Assembly: GCA_016927635.1 (NCBI GenBank)
Contig: JAFGMJ010000144.1
Location: 1 to 8,117, forward strand
Direction of reading: 5' to 3'
Length of the DNA: 8,117 bases
Origin: Actinomycetota bacterium
GTDB lineage: Bacteria; Actinomycetota; Humimicrobiia; Humimicrobiales; Humimicrobiaceae
Shown: positions 1-6,954 of the stretch, piece after piece
Layout: each line of letters begins with the position of its first letter
How positions within the stretch are numbered: the first letter of the stretch is position 1
Notes under the pieces: model-generated
What the model was told of the DNA's origin: nothing
Database searches by the model: none
The model's input: the letters and a program-made list of their open reading frames with translations, nothing else
Program-made: the position numbers and the translations under genes

Positions 1-11
1 AATATTATAAA

Positions 12-39
12 ACTTTAAGAATAAAACAATATTTGTCAA
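12..39 (-). promoter_or_regulatory. Possible sigma-70-type promoter for a gene off the left edge
   Basis: The minus strand has a perfect TTGACA (39-34), then 16 nt, then TAAAGT (17-12, four of six matches to TATAAT). A better TATAAT exists at 9-4, but its 24-nt spacing is too long. The site is in the only non-coding stretch longer than 45 nt and points left, out of the window. Confidence 0.35.
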
Positions 40-45
40 AATTTA

Positions 46-61
46 TAACACATATGTATTA
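46..61. repeat. Imperfect palindrome, operator-like
   Basis: TAACACATATGTATTA is a 16-bp inverted repeat with one mismatched pair around a perfect ACATATGT core. It lies 6 nt upstream of the possible -35 element at 34-39 on the minus strand, where a regulator of the next gene could bind. In such AT-rich DNA chance is a real alternative, and I cannot assign it to a regulator family. Confidence 0.25.
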
Positions 62-101
62 AATCCCTTTGCTTGAGAATAATACCTTACCAGAATCTTT
101 T

Positions 102-144
102 AAAAATGCAATTATACAATAAAGATTGGTCATTTTGCATTTTT
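102..144 (-). terminator. Possible weak terminator or 3'-end hairpin after xerD
   Basis: On the minus strand AAAAATGCAA (144-135, in the last xerD codons) is matched perfectly by TTGCATTTTT (111-102), 10 bp with a 23-nt loop. The loop itself contains a small CAAT/ATTG hairpin. The descending arm ends in five T residues, but the stem has only two G-C pairs, so it is weak by intrinsic-terminator standards. Its place at the end of the last gene of the run is the main support. Confidence 0.3.
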
Positions 145-1050
145 TTTGTGTGAGGGGTGGTATTTGAAATAAGTATTTTTAATATGTTTTTTATCCAGAT
201 TAGTATATATTTCAGTGGTTGAAATGCTTGAATGACCAAGAAGTTCCTGTACAATCCTTAAGTCTGCACCTTCTTCGAGCATATGAGTTGCAAAACTATG
301 CCTGAAAATGTGAGGATGTATATTTTTGTCCATATCAAATTTTAAGATGTATTGTTTTAGCACTTTCCAGAAACCCTGCCTCGTTATCCTGTTGCCGTTT
401 TTATTTAAAAAAACAAAATCAGATTTTTTTTCTCTTTCAATATTATGTCTGCCATGCTGAAGATATTTAATGGTATGCATCCTGGCTTTTTTCCCAAGAG
501 GCACCATTCTTTCCTTGTTGCCTTTTCCAATAAATCTTATAAGATTCTGTTCAAGGTCGATATCGGTCAATTTCAGGTTTACTATTTCACTTACTCTGAG
601 CCCGCTTGAGTATAGCATCTCAAACATAGCCCTGTTTCTCAACTGTAGGCTGGTTGAAGAAGGTATTTTATCAAGAAATAAAGACACCTCATCCTGACTC
701 ATTATTTTTATTAACTTATCTGTATGCCTGGGGTTTTTTATATCTTTTAGAGGATTATTTTTTATCTGGTCAATTCTTATAAGATATTTGTAAAAACTTC
801 TAAGGGTAGAAAGCACCCTTGACACTGATGTTTCTTTATGGTTTTTAAAAAGGCCTTCAAGGAAATTTAAAATATCTTCATGTGTCACATCTTCAAAGGT
901 TTTTATGTTTTTTTCTGAAATAAAACAGGTATATAGCTTTAGGTCACTTTTATAAGATGATATGGTGTTATTTGGCAAGAATCTTTCAAATTTCAGGTAA
1001 TCCAGAAAACTTTCAATTAAATCATTTATGTCATCCATAAAAAATGCCAC
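130..1050 (-). CDS. xerD: XerC/XerD-type tyrosine recombinase
   Basis: This 306-residue enzyme is of normal Xer length. Xer recombinases resolve chromosome dimers at dif sites near the terminus, acting with FtsK. An N-terminal core-binding (SAM-like) domain (about 8-95: SFLDYLKFERFLPNNTISSY, LSTLRSFYKYL) precedes the catalytic domain. All catalytic residues are present: Arg152 in SSGLRVSE, Lys176 in GKGNKER, His247 and Arg250 in HIFRHSFATHML, His273 in LLGHSS, and nucleophile Tyr282 in TEIYTNL. The final helix (KKHIKNTYFKYHPS) is the swapped C-terminal segment typical of Xer proteins, not of phage integrases. Context (after a NUDIX gene, as Rv1700-Rv1701) favours XerD; whether a XerC partner exists elsewhere is unknown. 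The GTG at 1050 overlaps the upstream TAG by one base; ATG at 1038 is a close alternative giving 302 residues. Neither has a good Shine-Dalgarno, so coupling is likely. Confidence 0.9.
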   Translation of the reverse strand: MAFFMDDINDLIESFLDYLKFERFLPNNTISSYKSDLKLYTCFISEKNIKTFEDVTHEDILNFLEGLFKNHKETSVSRVLSTLRSFYKYLIRIDQIKNNPLKDIKNPRHTDKLIKIMSQDEVSLFLDKIPSSTSLQLRNRAMFEMLYSSGLRVSEIVNLKLTDIDLEQNLIRFIGKGNKERMVPLGKKARMHTIKYLQHGRHNIEREKKSDFVFLNKNGNRITRQGFWKVLKQYILKFDMDKNIHPHIFRHSFATHMLEEGADLRIVQELLGHSSISTTEIYTNLDKKHIKNTYFKYHPSHKKNAK

Positions 1051-1628
1051 TATTTCTGTTTTTTCTTTTTAAGATATTCTTTTGCAGACAATATTCCTAT
1101 TATAGTTTTTGCATCGGTTATTTCGCCCTTTGAAATCATATCTATACATTTTTTCATGCTCACTTTTATAATAGAGAGAAATTCATCATGATCAGGTTTA
1201 TTGTCTTTTTCCTTAAAACCTGTTGCAATATATATCTCCATTTTTTCGTCAGAAAAACCTGGTGAGGTATAAATAGTTAAAAGATGATCAAGTTTTCCGT
1301 CTACAGCACCTGCTTCTTCATGAAGCTCCCTTTCTGCACATATATGGGTAGGCTCATTTTTATCGAGTTTACCTGCAGGAATCTCTATAAGGACATCCTC
1401 AATCGGGTATCTGTATTGCTTTACAAGAATCACTTCATTATTTTTATTTACAGGCACAACAGCAACAGCGCCAGGATGTGAGACTTTTTCCCTGGTTGCA
1501 GTTTTACCATTTGGCAGTTTTACTTCATCAAAATATAATTTAAGTATAGAGCCTTCAAAAATTAAACTGGAATTTAACTTTTTTTCTGCAAGCTCACAAT
1601 ACAATGAATCTTCTATATTGTTACCCAT
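1050..1628 (-). CDS. NUDIX hydrolase, ADP-ribose pyrophosphatase type
   Basis: The protein probably hydrolyses ADP-ribose to AMP and ribose 5-phosphate, removing a reactive by-product of NAD turnover; other nucleotide sugars are possible. In the 192-residue version a complete Nudix box runs from Gly86 to Ala108 (G-x5-E-x7-REUxEExGU, with Glu92, Arg100, Glu101, Glu104 and Glu105). Pro123 lies 16 residues after the box glycine Gly107, in SPGFSDE, the spacing described for ADP-ribose pyrophosphatases. QYRYPIED-LIEIPAG (71-86) before the box is also typical of the ADPRase/NudF group. I chose ATG at 1628, which follows an AAAGG-like sequence. The alternative TTG at 1658 adds ten mostly basic residues and has no ribosome-binding signal. 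It starts 44 nt after the peptidase stop, the widest gap between genes here, and its TAG overlaps the xerD GTG by one base. NUDIX next to xerD is a conserved pair in Actinomycetota. Confidence 0.9.
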   Translation of the reverse strand: MGNNIEDSLYCELAEKKLNSSLIFEGSILKLYFDEVKLPNGKTATREKVSHPGAVAVVPVNKNNEVILVKQYRYPIEDVLIEIPAGKLDKNEPTHICAERELHEEAGAVDGKLDHLLTIYTSPGFSDEKMEIYIATGFKEKDNKPDHDEFLSIIKVSMKKCIDMISKGEITDAKTIIGILSAKEYLKKKKQK

Positions 1629-1638
1629 CTGTTTTTCG

Positions 1639-1643
1639 CCTTT
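1639..1643 (-). promoter_or_regulatory. Weak Shine-Dalgarno for the NUDIX start
   Basis: The minus strand reads AAAGG followed by 10 nt (CGAAAAACAG) and ATG at 1628-1626. The spacing is slightly long, but this is the only purine-rich GG-containing motif near either candidate start, which favours ATG at 1628 over TTG at 1658. Confidence 0.4.
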
Positions 1644-1672
1644 TTTAATTTTTATCAAAATAATTGCTGTCT

Positions 1673-2818
1673 TTAAATTCTTACAGAGCAGATATTCAGT
1701 ATTAGCTCTGCAAGATTGAAAAGCTGTTCTACTTTTACATACTCCTCGTTTGTGTGTACGTTTTCCATACCTGAAGACAGATTAAGGGCACGCTTTCCTT
1801 TAGCATTAAATATATTTATATCGCTTCCTCCGCCGGTGGAGACTACTCTTGGTTCTATGCCCATTTTCCTCAGGGCTTGCATCGCTATCTGCATGCTTAT
1901 CTCATCTTCTTTGATTTTAAAGCCGTCATATTCTCTATCGATTTTTATATCAGCCCTGGCACCGCTTTTTTTTGCATTTTTTTCAAATGTCTTTCTTATA
2001 AATTCAGTTATGCTTTCAAGCTTTTCAAGCTTTAAGCTTCTGGCCTCTGCTATTATTTTGGTATTTTCCGGAACTATGTTCATTGCTGTTCCGCCATTTA
2101 TAATGCCTATATTATATGTAGTCTGGCTATCTACTCTTCCAGGTTTTAATTCTGCAATCGCGTCTGCTGCTGTTTTTATTGAGTTTATCCCTTTTTCGGG
2201 CTCAATGCCTGAATGGGCAGCTTTTCCAGTTATCGTTATCTCAAAATTATTGTGGTATGGAGCTTCATTAAATATTGTACCGATATCGCCTTCGCCGTCA
2301 AAGAAAAACCCATAAACGGATTTTATTTTGCCAAGATCAAGATATCTTGCTCCAAGAACAGCGATTTCTTCGGCAATTGTAAAAATTAAATCTATATCAC
2401 CGGTTGCAATATTGTTTTCTTTTATGACATCAAGAGCTTCAAGTATTGCTGCAACAGCTACCTTGTCATCTCCACCCAGAATTGTATTTTTGTCCTGGTT
2501 AGTCACTATGCCATCTTTTACTGCAGGGATGATTTCCCCGTTAACAAAAACAGTGTCAACATGGGCGCCAAGGAAAATCGGCAATATTTCTTTTGACTTA
2601 CCCGGTAAAAATCCTGTAAGATTTCCCGAATTACTTCCAAAATTTTTTCCTGAATCATCTATTTCAGTATTTATGCCAAGGCTTTTTAAATGCCCGTTTA
2701 TATATTCGATTATCTGTTTTTCATTTTTTGACGGGCTCTTAATGCTCAGTATTTCAAGGAATCTTTCAATCAGTCTTTCCCTGTTTATCAGTAATTTCAA
2801 ATTGCTTTGTATGTACAT
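1673..2818 (-). CDS. M20 family metallopeptidase, PepT-like (tripeptidase-like)
   Basis: The product is a cytoplasmic two-zinc aminopeptidase-type enzyme of family M20, closest in motif pattern to the PepT-like group (TIGR01883, Bacillus YqjE). It probably cleaves short peptides; the true substrate is unknown. In the 381-residue version the metal and catalytic residues are in order: His86 and Asp88 in GAHVDTV, the bridging Asp117 in LGGDDKVAVA, catalytic Glu150 and metal-binding Glu151 in TIAEEIAVLGA, Asp174 in FFFDGEGDIG, and His355 in MENVHTNEEYV. A dimerisation domain (about 185-295, with GKAAHSG at 198-204) is inserted between the catalytic halves. GGGSDINIFNAKG at 329-341 is typical of the group. 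I chose ATG at 2818, which has a weak ACGGA 5 nt upstream. A longer version from TTG at 2878 adds a hydrophobic N-terminus untypical of the family. The chosen start still overlaps the membrane-protein gene by 53 nt. Confidence 0.9.
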   Translation of the reverse strand: MYIQSNLKLLINRERLIERFLEILSIKSPSKNEKQIIEYINGHLKSLGINTEIDDSGKNFGSNSGNLTGFLPGKSKEILPIFLGAHVDTVFVNGEIIPAVKDGIVTNQDKNTILGGDDKVAVAAILEALDVIKENNIATGDIDLIFTIAEEIAVLGARYLDLGKIKSVYGFFFDGEGDIGTIFNEAPYHNNFEITITGKAAHSGIEPEKGINSIKTAADAIAELKPGRVDSQTTYNIGIINGGTAMNIVPENTKIIAEARSLKLEKLESITEFIRKTFEKNAKKSGARADIKIDREYDGFKIKEDEISMQIAMQALRKMGIEPRVVSTGGGSDINIFNAKGKRALNLSSGMENVHTNEEYVKVEQLFNLAELILNICSVRI

Positions 2819-3512
2819 TATTATCCGTTTTTCTTTTTTGTAATTTATTTGAAATAATAATACCAGAAATACCTGCAAAAAACATAACAGCTGTAATAAT
2901 AGCTGAAGTTATTACAAGTTTAAAGAAAAAATCATAAAAGAAACCAAATGGAAAAATCGTTATTATTAAAGAACCTTCCGGGAATGCCCAGTTTCCCTGC
3001 GGGAAAAATATTAAATGAAAATCTTCAAAAAGTAACCAAAAATTATTCCCGAGAATAAAAAGTATAAGCAGCATAAAAATAACTGCCGAAGAAGATATAA
3101 GTATGGCTAAAAAAAAGTTTTTTAAAAAAGAAATATATTTTCGTTCAATGAGAAGCAATATAAACAATACAGACAGGAGCGAGCTTATATAAAAGGTCAG
3201 AAGTATCCTGGAAATCAATATCCTGACATCGTTTAAATGGCTTATTTCATTTTGATTAAAATATCCTATTTCTCCTTTTAATTTAAAGCTTTCGAATTGT
3301 TTTCCAGACTTAAAAAAATCAAAAACACTCTCAGTTATTTTTTCAGCATCCTGTTTATCCAGTATTTCATATACACCGTTTTTTTCATAAAGGCTGATGT
3401 AAAAATCCCTGTTATACACATAGTAAGACAGAGGTGAAAATATTATGACAAATATCAGGAAAAATGATAATAGGGCCACAAAAGTCTTTTTTATATTCTT
3501 GTTTTTAATCAA
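2766..3512 (-). CDS. DUF1461/TIGR01906-type integral membrane protein, function unknown
   Basis: The 248-residue protein has about four membrane spans: roughly 11-33, 103-122, 131-155 and 195-221. An outer or lumenal loop of about 65 residues (34-100) separates the first two. Features resembling the DUF1461 (TIGR01906) family are HLNDVR at 92-97 just before the second span, FHLIFFPQGNW at 165-175, and the proline/phenylalanine-rich stretch FPFGFFYDFF around 187-196 before the last span. The family has no assigned function that I know of, and I see no catalytic motif. The charged tail (about 222-248) is encoded mostly where the frame overlaps the next gene. The start is uncertain: the frame has no ATG near its 5' end. 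TTG at 3512 is used here, CTG (3515) is just upstream, and an in-frame stop precedes both. No Shine-Dalgarno is visible. It lies 23 nt after pyrG. The family assignment is from memory of motifs, not a search. Confidence 0.72.
   Translation of the reverse strand: MIKNKNIKKTFVALLSFFLIFVIIFSPLSYYVYNRDFYISLYEKNGVYEILDKQDAEKITESVFDFFKSGKQFESFKLKGEIGYFNQNEISHLNDVRILISRILLTFYISSLLSVLFILLLIERKYISFLKNFFLAILISSSAVIFMLLILFILGNNFWLLFEDFHLIFFPQGNWAFPEGSLIITIFPFGFFYDFFFKLVITSAIITAVMFFAGISGIIISNKLQKRKTDNNVHTKQFEITDKQGKTD
2824..2828 (-). promoter_or_regulatory. Weak ribosome-binding site for the M20 peptidase start
   Basis: The minus strand reads ACGGA, then TAATA, then ATG at 2818-2816. One mismatch to AAGGA/AGGA and a 5-nt gap make it weak but usable. 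It lies inside the upstream membrane-protein frame, so ribosomes translating that gene would pass over it. Confidence 0.35.
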
Positions 3513-3535
3513 CAGGGTTTAAATTTTTAAATTTA

Positions 3536-5152
3536 TTAATTGGAAGTTTTTTTATAATTTAACGCCGCAGCAACAAATTGCTTAAACAACGGATGCGGCC
3601 GGTCGGGCCTTGATTTAAACTCTGGATGAAACTGCACCCCCATAAACCATGGATGGCCCTTTATTTCTACAATCTCAGCAAGATCTTTTTCCTCAAACAC
3701 GCCTGTTGCAACCATGCCGGCCTCATTTAAAAGTTTCCTGTAATTATTGTTGAGCTCATACCTGTGCCTATGCCTTTCATAAACAGTTTTCTCACCATAA
3801 GCCTCAAAAGCAGCAGAATTTTCAAGTATAGTGCAGGGGTAGCTTCCAAGCCTCATTGTGCCGCCCTTATCATCAACTTTTTTCTGCTCTGGTAAAAGAT
3901 CTATTACCGGGTAATCTGTACTGGCATCAAACTCAGAACTGTTTGCACCTTTTAAACCGCAAACATTTCTAGCAAATTCTATGACCGCGCACTGCATACC
4001 CAGGCAAATTCCAAAATAAGGACAATTATTTTCCCTTGCAAACCTTACCGCATTTATTTTGCCATTTATGCCCCTTATTCCAAAACCGCCTGGTACAAGT
4101 ATGCCGGAAACATCAGAAAGAATTTTTTTGCAATGCTCATAATCTTCAAGCTCCTCAGAATTAATCCATTTTATTTCAATATTTTTCTTATAAAAGTAAC
4201 CTCCGTGATTTAATGCCTCTACTATGCTTATATAGGAATCCTTGAGATTAGTATATTTACCCACTATGCCTATTTTTATACTTTCTTTGATGGATTTAAT
4301 ACTGTCAATAAGATTTTTCCAGCCAGACATATCAGAAACTTTATACTTAAGGTTTAATTTATACATTGCTATTGAATCAAGGCCCTCTTTCTGCAGGTTC
4401 AAGGGCACTTCATAAAGGTGCTTCACGTCAACAGCATCAACAATGGCCTCCTGCTCTATGTCACAAAAAAGGCTTATCTTTGCTTTCAAGTCATCGCTAA
4501 GGGGGACTTCACTTCTGCATATTATAATATCCGGCTGTATTCCTATGCTTCTAAGCTCTTTTACGCTATGCTGTGTGGGCTTTGTTTTCAGCTCTCCGGT
4601 GGTTTTAAGATAAGGTACATAAGTCACATGAATATAAAGTACATTTTCTCTGCCTGCATCTTTTTTAAACTGCCTGATTGCTTCCAGGAATGGAAGGCTT
4701 TCAATGTCACCCACCGTACCTCCGATTTCTGTTATAATTATATTGGCGGGTTTTGTTTGAAGCGTCTTTTTAATGCAATCTTTTATCTCGTCTGTAACAT
4801 GTGGAATGACCTGTATTGTATCACCTAGAAAATTCCCACGCCTTTCTTTATCAATTACATTCTTATAAACTTTGCCGCTAGTAAAATTATTATATTTTGA
4901 GAGATTCTCATCTATGAAACGTTCATAATGTCCCAGGTCAAGATCTGTTTCTCCGCCGTCTTCGGTTACAAAGACTTCGCCATGCTGAAAGGGGTTCATT
5001 GTCCCCGGATCAATATTTATATAAGGATCAAGTTTCTGTATTGTCACTGAAAAACCTCTTGATTTCAGAAGCCTGCCCAGAGATGCTGCGCATATGCCCT
5101 TGCCAAGAGATGAAAGCACCCCTCCGGTTATAAAAATATACCTGGTTTCCAA
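3536..5152 (-). CDS. pyrG: CTP synthase (glutamine-hydrolysing)
   Basis: CTP synthase makes CTP from UTP, ATP and glutamine, the last step of de novo cytidine nucleotide synthesis. The 538-residue protein has both domains. The N-terminal amidoligase domain (about 1-270) carries the P-loop [10 protein letters not shown] at 10-19 (Lys18), Lys40, the [20 protein letters not shown] block at 41-60, [17 protein letters not shown] at 63-79, [11 protein letters not shown] at 142-152, and the [16 protein letters not shown]-binding segment at 189-201. The C-terminal class I glutaminase domain (about 293-530) has the oxyanion segment PGGFGIRG at 354-361, nucleophile Cys383 in GICLGMQ, and His509/Glu511 in VQFHPEF, completing the triad. 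The start is TTG at 5152: it gives the conserved opening [10 protein letters not shown] and has AGGAG 8 nt upstream, the best ribosome-binding site in the window. It lies 17 nt after recN; a weakly recognised gene follows after 23 nt. Confidence 0.98.
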   Translation of the reverse strand: METRYIFITGGVLSSLGKGICAASLGRLLKSRGFSVTIQKLDPYINIDPGTMNPFQHGEVFVTEDGGETDLDLGHYERFIDENLSKYNNFTSGKVYKNVIDKERRGNFLGDTIQVIPHVTDEIKDCIKKTLQTKPANIIITEIGGTVGDIESLPFLEAIRQFKKDAGRENVLYIHVTYVPYLKTTGELKTKPTQHSVKELRSIGIQPDIIICRSEVPLSDDLKAKISLFCDIEQEAIVDAVDVKHLYEVPLNLQKEGLDSIAMYKLNLKYKVSDMSGWKNLIDSIKSIKESIKIGIVGKYTNLKDSYISIVEALNHGGYFYKKNIEIKWINSEELEDYEHCKKILSDVSGILVPGGFGIRGINGKINAVRFARENNCPYFGICLGMQCAVIEFARNVCGLKGANSSEFDASTDYPVIDLLPEQKKVDDKGGTMRLGSYPCTILENSAAFEAYGEKTVYERHRHRYELNNNYRKLLNEAGMVATGVFEEKDLAEIVEIKGHPWFMGVQFHPEFKSRPDRPHPLFKQFVAAALNYKKTSN

Positions 5153-5160
5153 ATTATTTA

Positions 5161-5165
5161 CTCCT
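5161..5165 (-). promoter_or_regulatory. Shine-Dalgarno AGGAG fixing the TTG start of pyrG
   Basis: The minus strand reads AGGAG, then 8 nt (TAAATAAT), then TTG at 5152-5150. The site sits in the 17-nt gap between the recN stop and pyrG. Its strength and spacing support a non-ATG start. The nearby nadK and recN starts have no comparable motif. Confidence 0.8.
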
Positions 5166-5169
5166 GTTT

Positions 5170-6945
5170 TTAAAAACTTTCTCTATTATCGGTAGCAATT
5201 ATATTTTTCATGCTGTTTATTTCATTTATCAGTTCCGCAGCATGCTGCATTGATATTTCGCTGTCTGCCATACCGCTCAACATCCTTGATATTTCTTTTA
5301 TTTTTTTATCCTGCTTTAGTTTATTTATTTTTATTTTTGTCCTGCTGTCCTGTGTAATTTTTTCAATAAAATAATTATGCTCTGCAAATGCAGCAATCTG
5401 GGGAAGATGTGTTATGCATATTACCTGACATTTTGTTGAAATGCTGTATAGTTTTTTACCTGTTATTATTGCCGCTATGCCTCCTATGCCTGTGTCTATT
5501 TCGTCAAATATCATTGTTGTAATATTATCGACACCGCTTATTATTGATTTCAATGCAAGCATAATTCTTGATATCTCTCCACCGGAAGCAATCTTTCTTA
5601 AGGCCTTTACACTTTCTCCGCTGTTTAGGGATATCAAAAATTCAACTGTATCAATTCCATCCGGTAAAGGTTTTACTTTTATTCCTTCGATTTCAAGCAA
5701 TGCTCCTCCTGCATTGTTTGAATTAAACTGGTGGCTGACTTTAAATTCAGAAGACTTGAAATCAAGCTCTCTCAGTTCAGACGTTATTTCTTTTTCAATA
5801 GATTGTATCACAGTTTTTCTTGCCTGATATAATTTTATAGCATATTCAGAAAGTATCTCTTTTTTTAACCTGTAATCCTGCTGGGCCTGTTCTATATCCT
5901 GGTCCAAATTGTCGTATTGCTGAATTTCTTTTTTTAAGACCTGCAAATATTCATTTATTTTTGGAATATCCATGCCATATTTTCGTTTTATTTCTGAAAT
6001 CTTATACAATCTTTCCTGTATGAAATCTATTTTTTCGGCACTGTAATCAAAATTATCAGTATAATCTTTCAGGTATGCTGCAAGCTCCAGAAGCAGCGGG
6101 TATACGCTTTCTGCTTCAGCTAAATATTTTTCGAATTTTTTGTCCATTTGTGATAATTCTGAAACATTTTTTAAAAGCTGGGAAAAACTATCAATAAGGC
6201 TGTCCTCATTTGTTTCCTGTCCATTAAGTGAATTTAAAAGCGCTGTACATAACTTAAATATTTTTTCATGGTTTTTGAGCACATTTTTTTCATTCTCAAG
6301 CTCTGATTCCTCATTATCTTTAAGCCTTAATTCTTCTATCTCATTTAGGCGTATTTTCAGTTCATCGAGCCTAATTTCCTTTTCGCTCTGTTGTTTTTTC
6401 AGCTTAATCAGTTTTAAAGCCGAATCCATAAAATTTTTGTATGCAATGTGATAATTTTCTTTAAAAGACAATATAATATCTTCGCCAAAACTGTCAATTA
6501 TTTCCAGGTGTGTGCCCTGGTCAAGAAGATATTGATGGTCATGCTGTCCATGCAGGTCAAGAAAGCATTTTCCAAAATTTTTAAGAGTATTTACCTGGGT
6601 ATATATGCCGTTAATAAAAGACCTGTTTTTACCCTGCCTGCTTACTTCCCGGGCTATGATTATATCGCTGAAATCATCATTATCTTCCGCAAGATTTTCA
6701 TCTATTAAAAATTTTACAGATTTTGAGCTGCCAGTCAGGTCAAAATATCCCTGCACTGTAAGTTTTTCCTGGCCAGCCCTGATAAGTTCGCTGTCTGCCC
6801 TTTCACCTGTAAGCATATTTATGGCCTCAATTATTAAAGTCTTTCCGGCTCCTGTTTCACCAGTCAGTACATTTAAGCCAGCACCGAATTTTACAGTTAT
6901 ATCGTCTATTATTGCAAAATTTTTAACCTGAAGTTTTTTTAACAT
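5170..6945 (-). CDS. recN: DNA repair protein RecN (SMC-like ATPase)
   Basis: RecN is an SMC-like ATPase that gathers DNA ends at double-strand breaks and works with RecA. The 591 residues include every landmark: a Walker A GETGAGKT at 29-36 (Lys35), the [12 protein letters not shown] region at 130-141, two helical arms rich in Glu, Lys and Leu (about 155-225 and 330-395) that should form the antiparallel coiled coil, the ABC-type signature [14 protein letters not shown] from 453, a Walker [14 protein letters not shown] at 477-489 (Asp481, Glu482), and ITHLPQIAA with the switch His513. Start: ATG at 6945, giving the standard [14 protein letters not shown] opening. The gene begins 9 nt after the nadK stop and no Shine-Dalgarno is visible. 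I find no LexA-type operator (GAAC-N4-GTTC) upstream within the window, so any SOS control would come from outside. Length and domains are intact. Confidence 0.97.
   Translation of the reverse strand: MLKKLQVKNFAIIDDITVKFGAGLNVLTGETGAGKTLIIEAINMLTGERADSELIRAGQEKLTVQGYFDLTGSSKSVKFLIDENLAEDNDDFSDIIIAREVSRQGKNRSFINGIYTQVNTLKNFGKCFLDLHGQHDHQYLLDQGTHLEIIDSFGEDIILSFKENYHIAYKNFMDSALKLIKLKKQQSEKEIRLDELKIRLNEIEELRLKDNEESELENEKNVLKNHEKIFKLCTALLNSLNGQETNEDSLIDSFSQLLKNVSELSQMDKKFEKYLAEAESVYPLLLELAAYLKDYTDNFDYSAEKIDFIQERLYKISEIKRKYGMDIPKINEYLQVLKKEIQQYDNLDQDIEQAQQDYRLKKEILSEYAIKLYQARKTVIQSIEKEITSELRELDFKSSEFKVSHQFNSNNAGGALLEIEGIKVKPLPDGIDTVEFLISLNSGESVKALRKIASGGEISRIMLALKSIISGVDNITTMIFDEIDTGIGGIAAIITGKKLYSISTKCQVICITHLPQIAAFAEHNYFIEKITQDSRTKIKINKLKQDKKIKEISRMLSGMADSEISMQHAAELINEINSMKNIIATDNRESF
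6470..6497 (-). promoter_or_regulatory. Possible internal promoter within recN
   Basis: The minus strand has TTGACA (6497-6492), a 16-nt spacer and TATATT (6475-6470), six of six and five of six matches to the sigma-70 consensus. It lies inside recN codons around residues 150-159, about 1.3 kb upstream of pyrG. If active it would make a transcript carrying the 3' part of recN and pyrG onward. Chance occurrence in AT-rich coding DNA cannot be excluded. Confidence 0.22.
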
Positions 6946-6954
6946 AAAGACAAA

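Noticed and set aside
40..57. Five-codon minus-strand leader ORF (ATG TGT TAT AAA TTT TGA) downstream of xerD.
   Set aside because: It is far too short to support, the AAGGGA upstream is too distant, and it overlaps the better promoter candidate.
38..66. A dif-like recombination site near xerD.
   Set aside because: The arms around ACATATGT do not fit the 11-6-11 dif layout, and the TTATGTTAAAT-like arm would need a 2-nt insertion.
1629..1658. Longer NUDIX version starting at TTG 1658.
   Set aside because: It has no Shine-Dalgarno and adds only ten lysine-rich residues; ATG at 1628 follows an AAAGG motif.
1966..1983. A7 and A8 tracts in the peptidase gene, resembling a phase-variation tract and similar to the xerD 3' end.
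   Set aside because: They encode Lys-Asn-Ala-Lys-Lys in AT-rich codon use; the frame is intact and a peptidase of this kind is not an expected phase-variable gene.
2018..2040. Short tandem repeat built on AAGCTTGAA in the peptidase gene.
   Set aside because: It encodes a Leu-Lys-Leu-Glu-Lys-Leu-Glu helix; two 9-nt copies plus a degenerate one are explained by the amino-acid sequence.
1716..2843. Long plus-strand open frames (199 and 171 codons) opposite the M20 peptidase gene.
   Set aside because: The minus-strand frame here encodes a complete metallopeptidase with all metal ligands; the opposite frames give Ser/Phe/Ile-rich sequence with no recognisable domain.
2819..2878. Longer N-terminus for the M20 peptidase starting at TTG 2878.
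   Set aside because: It adds 20 residues with a hydrophobic start atypical of this cytoplasmic family, has no ribosome-binding site, and would raise the overlap with the upstream gene to 113 nt.
6140..6931. Plus-strand open frames opposite recN.
   Set aside because: They are mirror images of recN codons (serine-rich where recN is Glu/Lys/Leu-rich coiled coil) and have no motif or ribosome-binding support.
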